Shown: one piece after another, positions 16,032-24,613 of the stretch
How the letters are laid out: each line of letters starts with the position of its first letter
How positions within the stretch are numbered: position 1 is the stretch's first letter
DNA from: Acidimicrobiaceae bacterium
Lineage (GTDB): Bacteria > Actinomycetota > Acidimicrobiia > Acidimicrobiales > UBA8592
Assembly (NCBI GenBank): GCA_024641655.1
Contig: JAHECR010000019.1
Location: 1 to 64,000, forward strand
Length of the DNA: 64,000 nucleotides
Direction of reading: 5' to 3'
Notes under the pieces: model-generated
What the model was told of the DNA's origin: nothing
Databases searched by the model: none
What the model saw: the letters and a program-made list of their open reading frames with translations, nothing else
Position numbers and translations under genes: made by a program

Positions 16032-16042
16032 CCTGGCACGTG
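16032..16042 (+). repeat. Copy of intergenic 11-mer CCTGGCACGTG
   Basis: This identical 11-mer also occurs at 5031-5041 and 53357-53367, each time between genes. Here it stands alone, without the partner arm seen at 5017. Confidence 0.5.
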
Positions 16043-16138
16043 CGAGGCCCCGGCGCGCCAACGCTGAGGTTGGCGGCCTGGTGGGTGGGGTCCGTAGGGT
16101 CGCGGTCGACCGGATCGGTTCGACGACAGGGGGAACAG

Positions 16139-16909
16139 ATGGAGCTAGACGGCAAGGTGGTGGTGGTCACCGGTTCCGGAGGAGGCATCGGCGAAGCGTT
16201 CGCACGGCGGTTCACCGCCGAGGGCGCGCAGGTCGTCGTCACCGACATCGACGGCCCTGGCGTGCAACGCGTGAGCGGGGATCTCGACACGGTCGGCGTG
16301 GCCGTCGACATCACGCGGGAAGAGAACGTCCAGGCTGTGGCCGCAGCTGCCCGCGACGCGTTCGGCCGCATCGACATCTGGTACTCGAACGCCGGCTACT
16401 CGGGGCCACCCCAGCCGGGCAACCTCCAGACCGACGAGGTCTGGAATCTGACCTGGAACCTCCACGTGCTGTCGCATCTGTACGCGGCACGTGCTGTCCT
16501 GCCCGAGATGGTCGAGCGGGGCGAGGGCTACCTGCTCAACACGGCCTCGGTCGTCGCGCTGTCCACCCAGGCCGACAAGGTCAGCTACTCGGTGACCAAG
16601 CATGCGGCCCTTTCCCTCGCGGAGTGGCTCGCGGTGCACTATCGCCCACGCGGCGTGCGCGTGAGCTGCTTCTGCCCGAGTGCGATGTTGACGCCCATGT
16701 TGTTGAGCAACGACTTCCCGCCCGGGCACCCGATCTTCGCGATGGCCATGAGCCCCGAGGACGTGGCCTCCGTGCTCGTCGATGCCATTCGCGCCGAGAA
16801 GTTCCTGATCGAGACCGAGCCCGGTTCGGGAGCGGCCTCGTTGCGGGCGAAGGCCGACGACTACGACGCGTGGATCGACCAGACCGCGACGCCGTCGCGC
16901 CCGCGTTGA
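16139..16909 (+). CDS. SDR family oxidoreductase
   Basis: This 256-residue SDR has the cofactor loop TGSGGGIG, YSNAG in place of the usual NNAG, and the active site VSYSVTKHA. The C-terminal part lacks the PVDGG strand of FabG-like enzymes and instead ends in an acidic, flexible tail. This fits SDR subgroups that act on hydrophobic ketones or alcohols. CAGGGGGAAC lies just before the ATG and fixes the start. It stands alone between the transporter and the hydrolase, with a candidate operator downstream. Confidence 0.9.
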   Translation: MELDGKVVVVTGSGGGIGEAFARRFTAEGAQVVVTDIDGPGVQRVSGDLDTVGVAVDITREENVQAVAAAARDAFGRIDIWYSNAGYSGPPQPGNLQTDEVWNLTWNLHVLSHLYAARAVLPEMVERGEGYLLNTASVVALSTQADKVSYSVTKHAALSLAEWLAVHYRPRGVRVSCFCPSAMLTPMLLSNDFPPGHPIFAMAMSPEDVASVLVDAIRAEKFLIETEPGSGAASLRAKADDYDAWIDQTATPSRPR

Positions 16910-16960
16910 GCACACCCCGGCACCGACACGCCACCGACGCGGCGAACGTCGCTGTCGCCG

Positions 16961-16977
16961 GAACGAGCGTTCGCTCG
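16961..16977. promoter_or_regulatory. Candidate palindromic operator
   Basis: The segment contains two overlapping dyads, GAACG-AG-CGTTC and CGAGCG-TT-CGCTCG, immediately upstream of a candidate -10 box and the hydrolase start. The first dyad resembles operators of TetR/AcrR-type repressors. The regulator is not identified. Confidence 0.45.
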
Positions 16978-16983
16978 ATCCTC

Positions 16984-16989
16984 TAAGCT
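16984..16989 (+). promoter_or_regulatory. Leaderless-type -10 (TAAGCT)
   Basis: TAAGCT lies eight bases before the ATG of the hydrolase, which has no Shine-Dalgarno sequence. The palindrome at 16961 directly abuts it, so a bound protein would block transcription. Confidence 0.45.
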
Positions 16990-16997
16990 CCGCGTCC

Positions 16998-17927
16998 ATG
17001 CATCTCAACGACTTCGCCGACGACCTCACCGCGCGTGACATGACTGGTACCGACGAGTTCGCCAGTCTCCTCCAGAGCGCCGGCGACCTCGGGATCCCGC
17101 ATTCGCCCGATGTCCGCTACGTGTCCCGACACACCGTCGTGCGCAAGCTGCGGTTCCACTTCACCGAGTGGGGCGACCTCGGCAAGCCCCAGATCCTGCT
17201 TCTGCACGGCGGCAATCAGTCGTCGCATTCATGGGACCTCGTCAGCCTGCACCTGTCGGACCGCTATCACGTGTTCGCGCTCGATCAGCGCGGCCACGGC
17301 GACTCCGAGTGGTCGCCCGACCAGGACTACTCCATCGATGCCAAGGCGGCCGACGCCATGGCGTTCATCGCCGACCAGGGTCTCGCGGCGCCGATCGTGA
17401 TCGGTCATTCGATGGGTGGCCGCATCACCCTCACGATGGCCGTGCAGAACCCGGGGTTCGCGCGGGGCCTGGTGATCGTCGACGTCGGCCCCGAGATCAG
17501 CCCTGCCGGGGCCCAGGTCATCCACAACTTCGTGACGAACAACGTCGAGTTCGACGACCTCGACGAATTCGTCGAACGCGTCGCCAAGTACGACCCCTTC
17601 CGGTCGAAGGAACACATCGGCCGCACCGTGAAGTACAACATGTTGCGTCGAGCCGACGGAAAGTACATCTCGAAGGTCGACCACCGTCGAGTGCCGGTGA
17701 GTACGTCGGACCTCACCCTCGACGACGTGGCCACCATCGCCTGTCCCACACTCGTCGTGCGTGGCGCCGAGTCGAACATCCTCGACCCCGAGCCTGCCGA
17801 GCGCTTCGTTGCGGCGCTGCCCAAGGGCACGCTCGTCACTGTCGAAAACGCCGGGCACAACGTGCACGGTGCCAACACCCCGGGCTTTCTCGAGGCGATC
17901 GGTCCCTTCGTGGACTCGCTGAACTGA
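16998..17927 (+). CDS. Alpha/beta hydrolase
   Basis: This 309-residue hydrolase is related to the one at 6038. It has HGGNQSSHSW as oxyanion segment, FALDQRGHGDSEW, the nucleophile elbow GHSMGG and the catalytic histidine in NAGHNVHG. The first 50 residues form an extension before the core fold. The family includes ester and carbon-carbon hydrolases of aromatic and steroid meta-cleavage routes as well as plain esterases, so the substrate is open. It is followed closely by SnoaL-like, gamma-carbonic-anhydrase-like and crotonase genes, with gaps of 39, 3 and 4 bases, making one likely operon under the promoter and palindrome upstream. Confidence 0.9.
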   Translation: MHLNDFADDLTARDMTGTDEFASLLQSAGDLGIPHSPDVRYVSRHTVVRKLRFHFTEWGDLGKPQILLLHGGNQSSHSWDLVSLHLSDRYHVFALDQRGHGDSEWSPDQDYSIDAKAADAMAFIADQGLAAPIVIGHSMGGRITLTMAVQNPGFARGLVIVDVGPEISPAGAQVIHNFVTNNVEFDDLDEFVERVAKYDPFRSKEHIGRTVKYNMLRRADGKYISKVDHRRVPVSTSDLTLDDVATIACPTLVVRGAESNILDPEPAERFVAALPKGTLVTVENAGHNVHGANTPGFLEAIGPFVDSLN

Positions 17928-17966
17928 CGCCGCAACGTCTACCCCACGCAGAGGAGACAACCGACC

Positions 17967-18413
17967 ATGAGTGACATCGAGACCCGGCTTCGTCGGCTGG
18001 AGGACCTCCAGGAGATCCAGCAGCTGTTCATCGACTACGGCGCGCACCTCGACGCCGGACGCTTCGAGCAGTACGCAGCGCTCTTCGCGCGCGAGGGCGA
18101 GGTGAAGCTCGGCCCCATGGGTCGGGCGAAGGGGCCCGCCGCGATACGCGAGCTCATGGAGAAGGTCCTCGGTGCGCGCACCGACGCCGAGAAGTCCTAT
18201 CACCTGATCACGAGCCCGATCATCCACCTCGACGGTGACACCGCGACTTCTGAGGTCATGTGGTCGGTCATCAACGCCGGCGAGGACGGCGTCCCCGCCC
18301 TGGGCATGGTGGGCGCTCACCATGACACCTTGGTCCGCGAGGACGGCCGGTGGAAGTTCCTCGAGCGACGCGGCACCATGCGGCTCCCAGCGCACTACCG
18401 CGGCGCCCGCTGA
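17967..18413 (+). CDS. SnoaL-like (NTF2 fold) protein
   Basis: This 148-residue protein opens with a helix RLRRLEDLQEIQQLFIDYGAHLDAGRFEQYAALFA, the standard start of SnoaL_4-type NTF2-fold proteins. It continues with VKLGPMGRAKGPAAIRELM and a beta-sheet end, GRWKFLERRGTMRL. Such proteins act as small hydratases, isomerases or dehydratases, or bind hydrophobic ligands. The pocket residues Tyr24 and His27 are plausible but unproven. A strong GAGGAGA ribosome site precedes the ATG. Three bases separate it from the next gene. Confidence 0.88.
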   Translation: MSDIETRLRRLEDLQEIQQLFIDYGAHLDAGRFEQYAALFAREGEVKLGPMGRAKGPAAIRELMEKVLGARTDAEKSYHLITSPIIHLDGDTATSEVMWSVINAGEDGVPALGMVGAHHDTLVREDGRWKFLERRGTMRLPAHYRGAR

Positions 18414-18416
18414 CCA

Positions 18417-18968
18417 ATGGCGCTCTACGCATTGGGCGACAAACGGCCCCGCATCCATCCCGGTGCCTGGGTGCACCCCGAGGCGACGCTCACCGGTGAC
18501 GTCTGGATCGACGAAGGGGCGAGCATCTGGCCCGGTGTGGTCATCCGGGCCGACAACAGTCCCGTCCGGATCGGCGCCCGCACGTCGGTGCAGGACGGGT
18601 CGGTGCTGCACACCCAGCCCGGCAACGCCACGACGGTCGGACCGGACTGCGTCATCGGTCACCTCGCCCACCTCGAAGGATGCCTGCTCGAGAGCGCGGT
18701 CCTCGTGGGCACGGGCTCGGTCGTACTGGAGCGAGTGATCGCACGGCGGGGCAGCCTCATCGGGGCCGGGGCCGTGGTCACCGCGGGGACCGAGATCCCA
18801 TCGGGCGCGATCGCTGTCGGCGTCCCCGCCAAGATCCGACTCGATTCGGTCACGATCGATCGCATCCTCGGCAATGTCCAGAACTACCTCGACCACGTCG
18901 AGGAGCATCTCGCGGGCATGCAAGTCGTTGGACTCGACGACTGTCTCGATACCGACCCGTTCCGGTGA
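18417..18968 (+). CDS. Gamma-carbonic-anhydrase-like hexapeptide protein
   Basis: This 183-residue left-handed beta-helix protein has hexapeptide turns such as GDVWIDEGASIWPGVVIRAD and VGPDCVIGHLAHLEGC. The family forms trimers with metal bound between subunits by three histidines. Here His65 (SVLHTQPGN) and His82 are present, but the third position of the GHxxxxH motif is Glu87 (GHLAHLEG), with a spare His85 nearby. Carbonic anhydrase activity is therefore doubtful, and a role like PaaY or CaiE (CoA thioester handling or metal binding) is an alternative. It is the third gene of a four-gene cluster that ends with a crotonase, which favours a CoA-linked role. Confidence 0.85.
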   Translation: MALYALGDKRPRIHPGAWVHPEATLTGDVWIDEGASIWPGVVIRADNSPVRIGARTSVQDGSVLHTQPGNATTVGPDCVIGHLAHLEGCLLESAVLVGTGSVVLERVIARRGSLIGAGAVVTAGTEIPSGAIAVGVPAKIRLDSVTIDRILGNVQNYLDHVEEHLAGMQVVGLDDCLDTDPFR

Positions 18969-18972
18969 TGAC

Positions 18973-19773
18973 GTGACCGACGAGCCCGTCGAGCATCCTC
19001 ACGCGCTGGTCGAGGTCGTCGACGGGGTCATGACTGTCACCCTCAACCGGCCGGGCAAGCTCAACGCGATCTCCGAGCAGACGACGGCGATCCTGTGGGA
19101 TGCCGTGAATCGGTTCCGCGTCGACGACGGGGTCGCGGTGATGCTGATCAGGGCCACGGGCCGGTTCTTCACCGCAGGGATCGATCTCGATTCGCGGACC
19201 GCCCGCGGCCAGGACGTCGACCCCGACGAGGACAACGCCGGCTACCGCTACCGTCGCCGCTACCGCGAGCACCACCGCCTCTATGACGAGATGGAGGCAG
19301 TCGAGAAACCGATCGTCGTCGCCTTCCACGCACCCACCCTGGGGGCCGGGATCGAGATGGCGCTGTCGTGCGACTTCCGGGTCGCGGCGCGTTCAGCCAC
19401 GTTCCGACTGCCCGAGGTGGCGATGGGCGTGCTTCCCGGCAGCGGTGGGGTGAGCCGGCTGACGAAGCTCGTCGGCACGGGGTGGGCCCGATGGCTGGCG
19501 ATGGCCGGCCGTGAAGTCGATGCCGACCGGGCACTCGCGATCGGCCTCGTCCAGGAGGTCTGGGACGACGAGGCCTTCGACGCCGAGGTGCAGCGCCTCG
19601 TGCAGGAACTGGCTGCGCTGCCGCGCGAGGCTCTCGGGCTGACCAAACTCGCCATCGACGCGTCCGCGACCGCTGACGCAGTCAGCGCGCGAAACATCGA
19701 GCGCATCGCGAACACCCGACTGACCTTCCAGCCGCCCTACAGCGAGCAGTACGCGAAGCGGCCTCGGCCCTGA
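18973..19773 (+). CDS. Enoyl-CoA hydratase
   Basis: This 266-residue crotonase keeps both catalytic glutamates expected of a hydratase: Glu128 in LGAGIEMALSCDFR and Glu148 in RLPEVAMGVLPGSGGVSRL. The first oxyanion segment is RFFTAGIDLD (64-73). It would add water to 2-enoyl-CoA during beta-oxidation. An unusual charged insert rich in Asp, Arg and Tyr (residues 78-104) lies in the loop that covers the acyl pocket. The GTG at 18973 is chosen because it is four bases after the preceding stop and begins the conserved N-terminus. Its TGA abuts the stop of the convergent TetR gene (TGATCA), leaving no spacer for a terminator. Confidence 0.92.
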   Translation: MTDEPVEHPHALVEVVDGVMTVTLNRPGKLNAISEQTTAILWDAVNRFRVDDGVAVMLIRATGRFFTAGIDLDSRTARGQDVDPDEDNAGYRYRRRYREHHRLYDEMEAVEKPIVVAFHAPTLGAGIEMALSCDFRVAARSATFRLPEVAMGVLPGSGGVSRLTKLVGTGWARWLAMAGREVDADRALAIGLVQEVWDDEAFDAEVQRLVQELAALPREALGLTKLAIDASATADAVSARNIERIANTRLTFQPPYSEQYAKRPRP

Positions 19774-20403
19774 TCAGGCGCGCAGCGCGGCGAGGCAGAG
19801 TCGGGTGACCTCATCGACGGCGTGCGGCTGTTGGGTCTGGACGCCCGACAGCCCGGCGGCGTAGAGCACCATCGCTCCCAGGAGTTCAGCGGTGCCGGTG
19901 GCATCGTCGACCCTGAACGAGCCGTCGGTCCCGCCGTGGGCGATGGCCTCGACCAGCGGGGCGATGAGCAGCGCCCGGGCCTCGGCGGACTCCTTGGTCG
20001 CGCCTTCGGTGGTGCTCGTGATGGTGCCGAGCACGGCAACCCGCTCGGCGCGTCGGACGTCGCCGACCATGCGGAAGATCTCCTCGATCCACCACTCGAC
20101 GGCCTGCGCGGGAGATGCCGCGCGCGCCAGCCGGAGCGTGATCTTGTTGGCGGCCCACTGAGCGTCGCGTCGGAACATCGCGCAGAGCAGCGCGTCCTTC
20201 GACTCGAAGTGACGGTAGAAGGACCGGGTCGAAACCCCTGCTTCCTTGAGGATCCGGGCGATCGTCACGTCGCCGCCGTGGTCGCGCAGGGTCCGGTACG
20301 CCGCCGAGAAGATCAGCTCGCGCTCCTTCTCGTCGTCGTACAGCCGTGGCCTGCCGACAGGCCGCGGCGTCGGGTCGTCGTCGAGGGGCAGGGCGTCGCT
20401 CAC
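19774..20403 (-). CDS. TetR/AcrR family transcriptional regulator
   Basis: This 209-residue regulator has an N-terminal helix-turn-helix domain (VTIARILKEAGVSTRSFYRHFESKDALL) preceded by a basic GRPRLYDDEKERELIF arm. A C-terminal helical ligand domain follows. The start is the GTG at 20403 with GGAAG nine bases upstream; another in-frame GTG at 20487 would overlap the neighbouring amidohydrolase. The targets are unknown. Nearby candidates are the palindrome before 16998 and the amidohydrolase or CoA-transferase promoters. The N-terminal 15 residues are acidic and poorly conserved for the family. Confidence 0.9.
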   Translation of the reverse strand: MSDALPLDDDPTPRPVGRPRLYDDEKERELIFSAAYRTLRDHGGDVTIARILKEAGVSTRSFYRHFESKDALLCAMFRRDAQWAANKITLRLARAASPAQAVEWWIEEIFRMVGDVRRAERVAVLGTITSTTEGATKESAEARALLIAPLVEAIAHGGTDGSFRVDDATGTAELLGAMVLYAAGLSGVQTQQPHAVDEVTRLCLAALRA

Positions 20404-20431
20404 CGCAAGCGCTTCCGTCGGCGCATCGGGG

Positions 20432-21262
20432 TCAGGCTGCTGCCGCGGCGGGCTCGCCGACCTCGGGGAACACCCAGGTTGCGCCACCCTCGGAGACGAG
20501 GACCTTGAGCCCGGGGTGACGATCGAGCGCTCCCGAGGCGACCATCTTCATCGTGGCGCGCTGACCGGAGAAGGTGGTCTCGGTGTAGTTGAGGACCGCG
20601 CCGCCGGGTCCGCTATAGGTGTAGCCCGGCGCTTCGCCGGCGACGAGGTCGAGCGGGTCGGTGTCGATGTGGAACGCGATCACCATGTTGGCCTGCTCGG
20701 CAGCGGTCCAGAACGGTTCCCACTCGGCACGGTTGTAGTCGGGGGTGGTGTGCGGCGGGGTGGTGGGCATGAACACCGCACGGTATCCGAGCTCGGCGCA
20801 GCGCTCGAGCTCCGCGACCGCGTCGTCGATGTTGATTATGGAGACCAGGGCGGTCGGTACGAGTCGGTTCGACACGTTCATGATCTCGCTCTTGGCCCAG
20901 TCGTTGCTGACTTCCATCGCGACCTTGAGCGCCTCGCGGGTCTCGAAGGAGGCATTCCACATGCCGAGGGACGGGAAGACGACCTCGCCCCAAATGCCCT
21001 CGTGGTCGAGATCCTTGTCACGCAGATGGGCGTCGCTGGCGCCCGCGGCGCGGTTGGATGCCTGCATGAACTCGAGCTGAGCGGCACTGGGGAGCTTGCG
21101 CTTGAACGACTTCCCGTCGACGTGGACGATCTCGAAGTCGCCGCTCGGATCCTTCTCCGCGTGTGGCATGAGGTCGCGGTACTTCTCCGGCACGTTGGCG
21201 TACCAGAGGTCCGCGGGTTCGATGAAATGCGAGTCGCCCGAGTTGGCCCAGATCTTCTCCAT
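20432..21262 (-). pseudogene. C-terminally truncated amidohydrolase (PF04909-type)
   Basis: The 276 visible residues match the N-terminal and middle parts of amidohydrolase-2 proteins: NSGDSHFIEP metal motif, IAFHIDTDP histidine and LKVLVSEGGATWVFPE. The frame then ends in GEPAAAAA and TGA. The full-length relative at 42020 continues about 100 residues further and includes GSDFPH, which carries the last metal-binding aspartate; nothing equivalent is found here in any frame. The following 28 bases lead straight into the TetR gene, so a deletion joining the two is likely. The ATG at 21262 has a TATCGT box six bases upstream, so the remnant may still be transcribed. It could also be a shortened functional protein, which I think less likely. 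Confidence 0.75.
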
Positions 21263-21268
21263 ACCCGA

Positions 21269-21274
21269 ACGATA
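21269..21274 (-). promoter_or_regulatory. Leaderless-type -10 (TATCGT)
   Basis: TATCGT followed by six bases and the ATG at 21262 is the standard leaderless arrangement. The 121-base divergent gap also holds the eight-base palindrome TTTGCAAA (21314-21321). Confidence 0.45.
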
Positions 21275-21383
21275 GGGGTTCGCACCGCCCACGACCACTA
21301 TTTGGCAACAAGGTTTGCAAATCGGGGTCGCGATCGCAGGCGTCGCTGCAGCGCTGGACGCTCGCCTGTGCTGGGATGGTGCG

Positions 21384-23828
21384 ATGTCGGGGCCGTTCAT
21401 CGATCTGCGTGTCGTGGACCTCTCGCGCAACCGCGTCGGCGCGCAGATCTCCCAGTTCCTCGCCGATTTCGGCGCCGACGTGATCTGGGTGGAACCCGTC
21501 GCTGGGGCGCCTCTGCGTGAACACAACGCCTATCCGTTCTGGGGCCGCGGCAAGCGCAGCATCGCCGTCGATCTGCGCGACGCGAGCGAACGGGAACAAA
21601 TCGTGGCGCTGGTCCGGCGTGCCGACATTCTCATCGACACGTTCCGCCCGGGCGTGCTCGACCGACTCGGACTGGGGTACGCGACGATCAGCGCGCACAA
21701 CCCCGGTCTGATCCACACTTCCGTCACCGGGTTCGGGCACCAGTCCCGATACGCCGACGCGCCAGGCTACGAGGGTCTGGTGTTCGCCACCCTCGGCGTC
21801 TTCCAGGCCTTCGCTCGCATGAGCCCCCACGGGGTGCCGCCGTTCGTCAGCGCGCCCTTCGCTACGTGGCCGGCAAGCCAGGTCGGTCTCCACGGCACGC
21901 TCGCGGCGCTCATCGAGCGGGCGGGTAGCGGCGTCGGCCAACGGGTGGAGACCAACCTCGCCCAGGCCTTTCTGACGCTCGATACCTGGGCCTGGTTCGA
22001 GTACTACGTCACGACCCGGTGGCCCGACGCCTTCGCGCCCGCCGAGTCCCACGACGCCGACGGCGTCCCCGTCAGTCCACTGCAGTTCATGTTGCTCGTG
22101 GCGCTCACCGGAGATGGTTCGTGGCTGCAGTTCGCAGCGGTCGCTCCGCATCTGTTCCGCTCCAAGATGCGTGCCCTCGGCCTGGAGTGGATGTTCGACG
22201 ATCCCGCCTGGGCCGGCGTCCCGGCCCTGGAGGATCCTGCCAGGCGCCGGGAACTGTGGTCGCGCATGATCGAAGCGGTCCGGTCGCGCACGCTCTCGCA
22301 GTGGGGGGAGGTGTTCGCCGCCGATCCCGACGTGTTCGCCGAGCAGTTCCGCGCCGGGGTGGACATTCTCGACCACCCGCAACTCGTCCACGACGGTGCC
22401 GTGATCGAACTCGCGGACCCCGAGCGGGGCCTCGTGCGTCAGCCTGGACCGCAGCTGCGCGCCGCCCGAACGCCGGCCGCCATCTCGAGGCCGGCGCCGG
22501 CCCTCGACGAACATCGAGCGGAGATCCTCGCCGAGCTCGAGATGCCCGCAGCCGAACCCGTCGAGCGGGCTTCGCTCACGTCGCCAGGCGCGCTCCCGCT
22601 CGAAGGCGTCACGATCCTCGAGCTCGCCGTGCTGTTCGCCGCGCCCCACGGGACGACGATGCTGACCGATCTGGGTGCCCGCGTGATCAAGGTCGAAAAG
22701 CTCGGCGGTGACCAGATCCGCGGCATCATCCCGTTTCCCGAGTCCGGGGGAGCCAAGGTGATGCAAGGCAAGGAGAGCATCTGCGTCGACACCAGCACTC
22801 CGGAAGGGTTGGCGATCGTTCAGGACATCGCAGCGTCGGTCGACGTGGTCGTGCAGGGATTCCGGGCGGGCGCTGTCGAGCGGATGCAACTCGACTACGA
22901 CACGATCCGCAGCCGCAACCCCGAGGTGATCTACGTCAACGCGCCGGGGTACGGCGTCGACGGCCCCAACGGTGGTCGACCGGCCTTCGCTCCGAGCATC
23001 GGTGCCGCAGTGGGCGTCCCGCTCGTCAACCTGGGCAGCTCGATGCCCGAGACCGACGCGCTGTCGACGGCGGAGATCCAGCAGGCCGCCCGGCGACTGT
23101 CGGCCGCGGCCGGCAAACAGAACGCGCAGGCCGACGGCTTCGCTGCGCTGGGTGTGGCAACCGCCATCCTCTTCGGGCTCGCAGTCCGAGCCCGGGGCCA
23201 CGGCGGACAGGAGTTGTTCACCTCGATGGTGAGCACGGGAGCCCATGCGATGTCGGCCCATGCGGTGGTGCCGCCCGGCGCAGCGCCCACCCCGCTCGCC
23301 GACGCCGACCTGACGGGTCTGGGTCCGCTCTACCGCATCTATCCGACGTCGGACGGGCCGGTGTTCCTGGCGGTGACCACCGACCGGGAGTGGGCCACCC
23401 TCGTCGATGCGCTCGCTCCCGTCACGCAGCTCGGCAGCGACCCTCGCTTCGCGACTCGCGCGGCGCGGGAGGCGAACGCTGCGTTGCTGGCAGCTTCGCT
23501 GGCCGCGGTCTTTGCCACCGCGCCTGCCGACCAGTGGGAAGCATCGCTGCTCGCTGCGGGGGTGGGCGCCATGGCGGTCCATACCGGCAGGATCGAGCAG
23601 AAGTTGATCGACGATGCCTTCGGCCACGACAGCGGCTACGTCGTGGAGACCCGGCACCCGACCTTCGATGGCCATCCGCGACTCGCTCCGTTCCTCGCGT
23701 TCTCCCGATCGAGGACCCAGGCGCTTGCCGGTGTGCTCGCCGGGCAGCACACCGACGTCATCCTCGCGGCGCTCGGCAGAGCGCCCGCCGAGATCGCCGA
23801 TCTGCGGTCGCGGGCCATCGTGGGTTGA
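21384..23828 (+). CDS. Tandem-domain type III CoA-transferase
   Basis: This protein of 814 residues has two CaiB/BaiF domains, about 1-405 and 410-814. The second starts at LEGVTILELAVLFAAPHGTTMLTDLGARVIKVEK. At the position of the catalytic aspartate, the first domain has Glu130 (PGYEGLVFATLG) and the second has Ala536 (RPAFAPSIGAAVG). The same Glu/Ala pair occurs in the protein at 49396, so this is a conserved subtype, not random decay. Whether it transfers CoA through glutamate or by another route is unknown. The ATG at 21384 begins the conserved sequence; no ribosome site is clear. Confidence 0.9.
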   Translation: MSGPFIDLRVVDLSRNRVGAQISQFLADFGADVIWVEPVAGAPLREHNAYPFWGRGKRSIAVDLRDASEREQIVALVRRADILIDTFRPGVLDRLGLGYATISAHNPGLIHTSVTGFGHQSRYADAPGYEGLVFATLGVFQAFARMSPHGVPPFVSAPFATWPASQVGLHGTLAALIERAGSGVGQRVETNLAQAFLTLDTWAWFEYYVTTRWPDAFAPAESHDADGVPVSPLQFMLLVALTGDGSWLQFAAVAPHLFRSKMRALGLEWMFDDPAWAGVPALEDPARRRELWSRMIEAVRSRTLSQWGEVFAADPDVFAEQFRAGVDILDHPQLVHDGAVIELADPERGLVRQPGPQLRAARTPAAISRPAPALDEHRAEILAELEMPAAEPVERASLTSPGALPLEGVTILELAVLFAAPHGTTMLTDLGARVIKVEKLGGDQIRGIIPFPESGGAKVMQGKESICVDTSTPEGLAIVQDIAASVDVVVQGFRAGAVERMQLDYDTIRSRNPEVIYVNAPGYGVDGPNGGRPAFAPSIGAAVGVPLVNLGSSMPETDALSTAEIQQAARRLSAAAGKQNAQADGFAALGVATAILFGLAVRARGHGGQELFTSMVSTGAHAMSAHAVVPPGAAPTPLADADLTGLGPLYRIYPTSDGPVFLAVTTDREWATLVDALAPVTQLGSDPRFATRAAREANAALLAASLAAVFATAPADQWEASLLAAGVGAMAVHTGRIEQKLIDDAFGHDSGYVVETRHPTFDGHPRLAPFLAFSRSRTQALAGVLAGQHTDVILAALGRAPAEIADLRSRAIVG

Positions 23829-23946
23829 CCGGTTCGCCGGCCACTGCGGGCCGGACCGGGGCGCCCAGGGATTGCAAACGGCGTTTTCGGTGGCCGGTCG
23901 ACGCTGGTAGGGTCAGCTCGCTTACCAGAGGGAAGGGGGCGCCGGA

Positions 23947-24537
23947 GTGCGCATCGGGATCGTGTCGGATCTGCACGGGAACACCGCAGGACTGCTCCGG
24001 GCCATCGAGCTCATGGGTGACGTCGACGAGGTGTTGTGCGCCGGCGACATGGTCACCGAGTACAAGTTCTCGAACCCCGTTCTCGAGGCACTCCGCGCCC
24101 GCGAGATCCGCGGCGTACTGGGGAACCACGACATCGGACTGCTCGGGCCCAACGGCGCCCGGGTGCGCGAGAACCCCGCGGTCGACCCCGACCTGGTCGG
24201 CTACCTCGGGACCCATCCCTACTCGATAGAGGTGCAGGTGGGCGGGGGCAAGAGGTTGTTCATGACCCATGCGAGCCCCCACGCCCCGCACAACCAGTAC
24301 GTCTTCAAGGGCTCGTCGGAGCTCAAGCGTTTCGCCGAGATCGACGCTGACTTCATCGTGATCGGTCACACGCACGCGCAGATGGTCGAGCGGGTCGGTA
24401 AGGCGCTCGTCGTGAACCCGGGCTCGGCTGGCCAGGCGACCGATCCGAGCAATGGCCGGCAGTTGTCCTGCGCGGTCCTCGACACCTCGAGCGACGAGGT
24501 CGTCATCCACGACTACACCGTCGACCCCGCCGTCTGA
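23947..24537 (+). CDS. YfcE/MJ0936-type metallophosphoesterase
   Basis: This compact 196-residue calcineurin-like phosphodiesterase has the full motif set: SDLHGN (7-12), CAGDMV, GNHD and GHTHA, which bind two metal ions. The family cleaves phosphodiesters in vitro, and physiological substrates are mostly unknown. The GTG start is preceded by GGGGGCGCCGGA. The size matches stand-alone YfcE proteins, without extra domains. It lies between a CoA-transferase and a thiolase-like gene and may be unrelated to their pathway. Confidence 0.92.
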   Translation: MRIGIVSDLHGNTAGLLRAIELMGDVDEVLCAGDMVTEYKFSNPVLEALRAREIRGVLGNHDIGLLGPNGARVRENPAVDPDLVGYLGTHPYSIEVQVGGGKRLFMTHASPHAPHNQYVFKGSSELKRFAEIDADFIVIGHTHAQMVERVGKALVVNPGSAGQATDPSNGRQLSCAVLDTSSDEVVIHDYTVDPAV

Positions 24538-24613
24538 GGCGCCCTCCTCGGCAAAGAGCCGCCGGTTCTGCAATCCTGTCCCGCAGAGACACTCCCGGGA
24601 GGATGCAGCGCCC

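Noticed and set aside
20403-20434. Possible selenocysteine or readthrough at the TGA of the truncated amidohydrolase
   Set aside because: The frame after the TGA has no similarity to amidohydrolases and there is no stem-loop of the right kind.
21018-23750. Long open frame antisense to the CoA-transferase gene (about 900 codons)
   Set aside because: High GC content leaves few stop codons on the opposite strand. The translation is arginine/glycine/histidine-rich with no recognisable domain.
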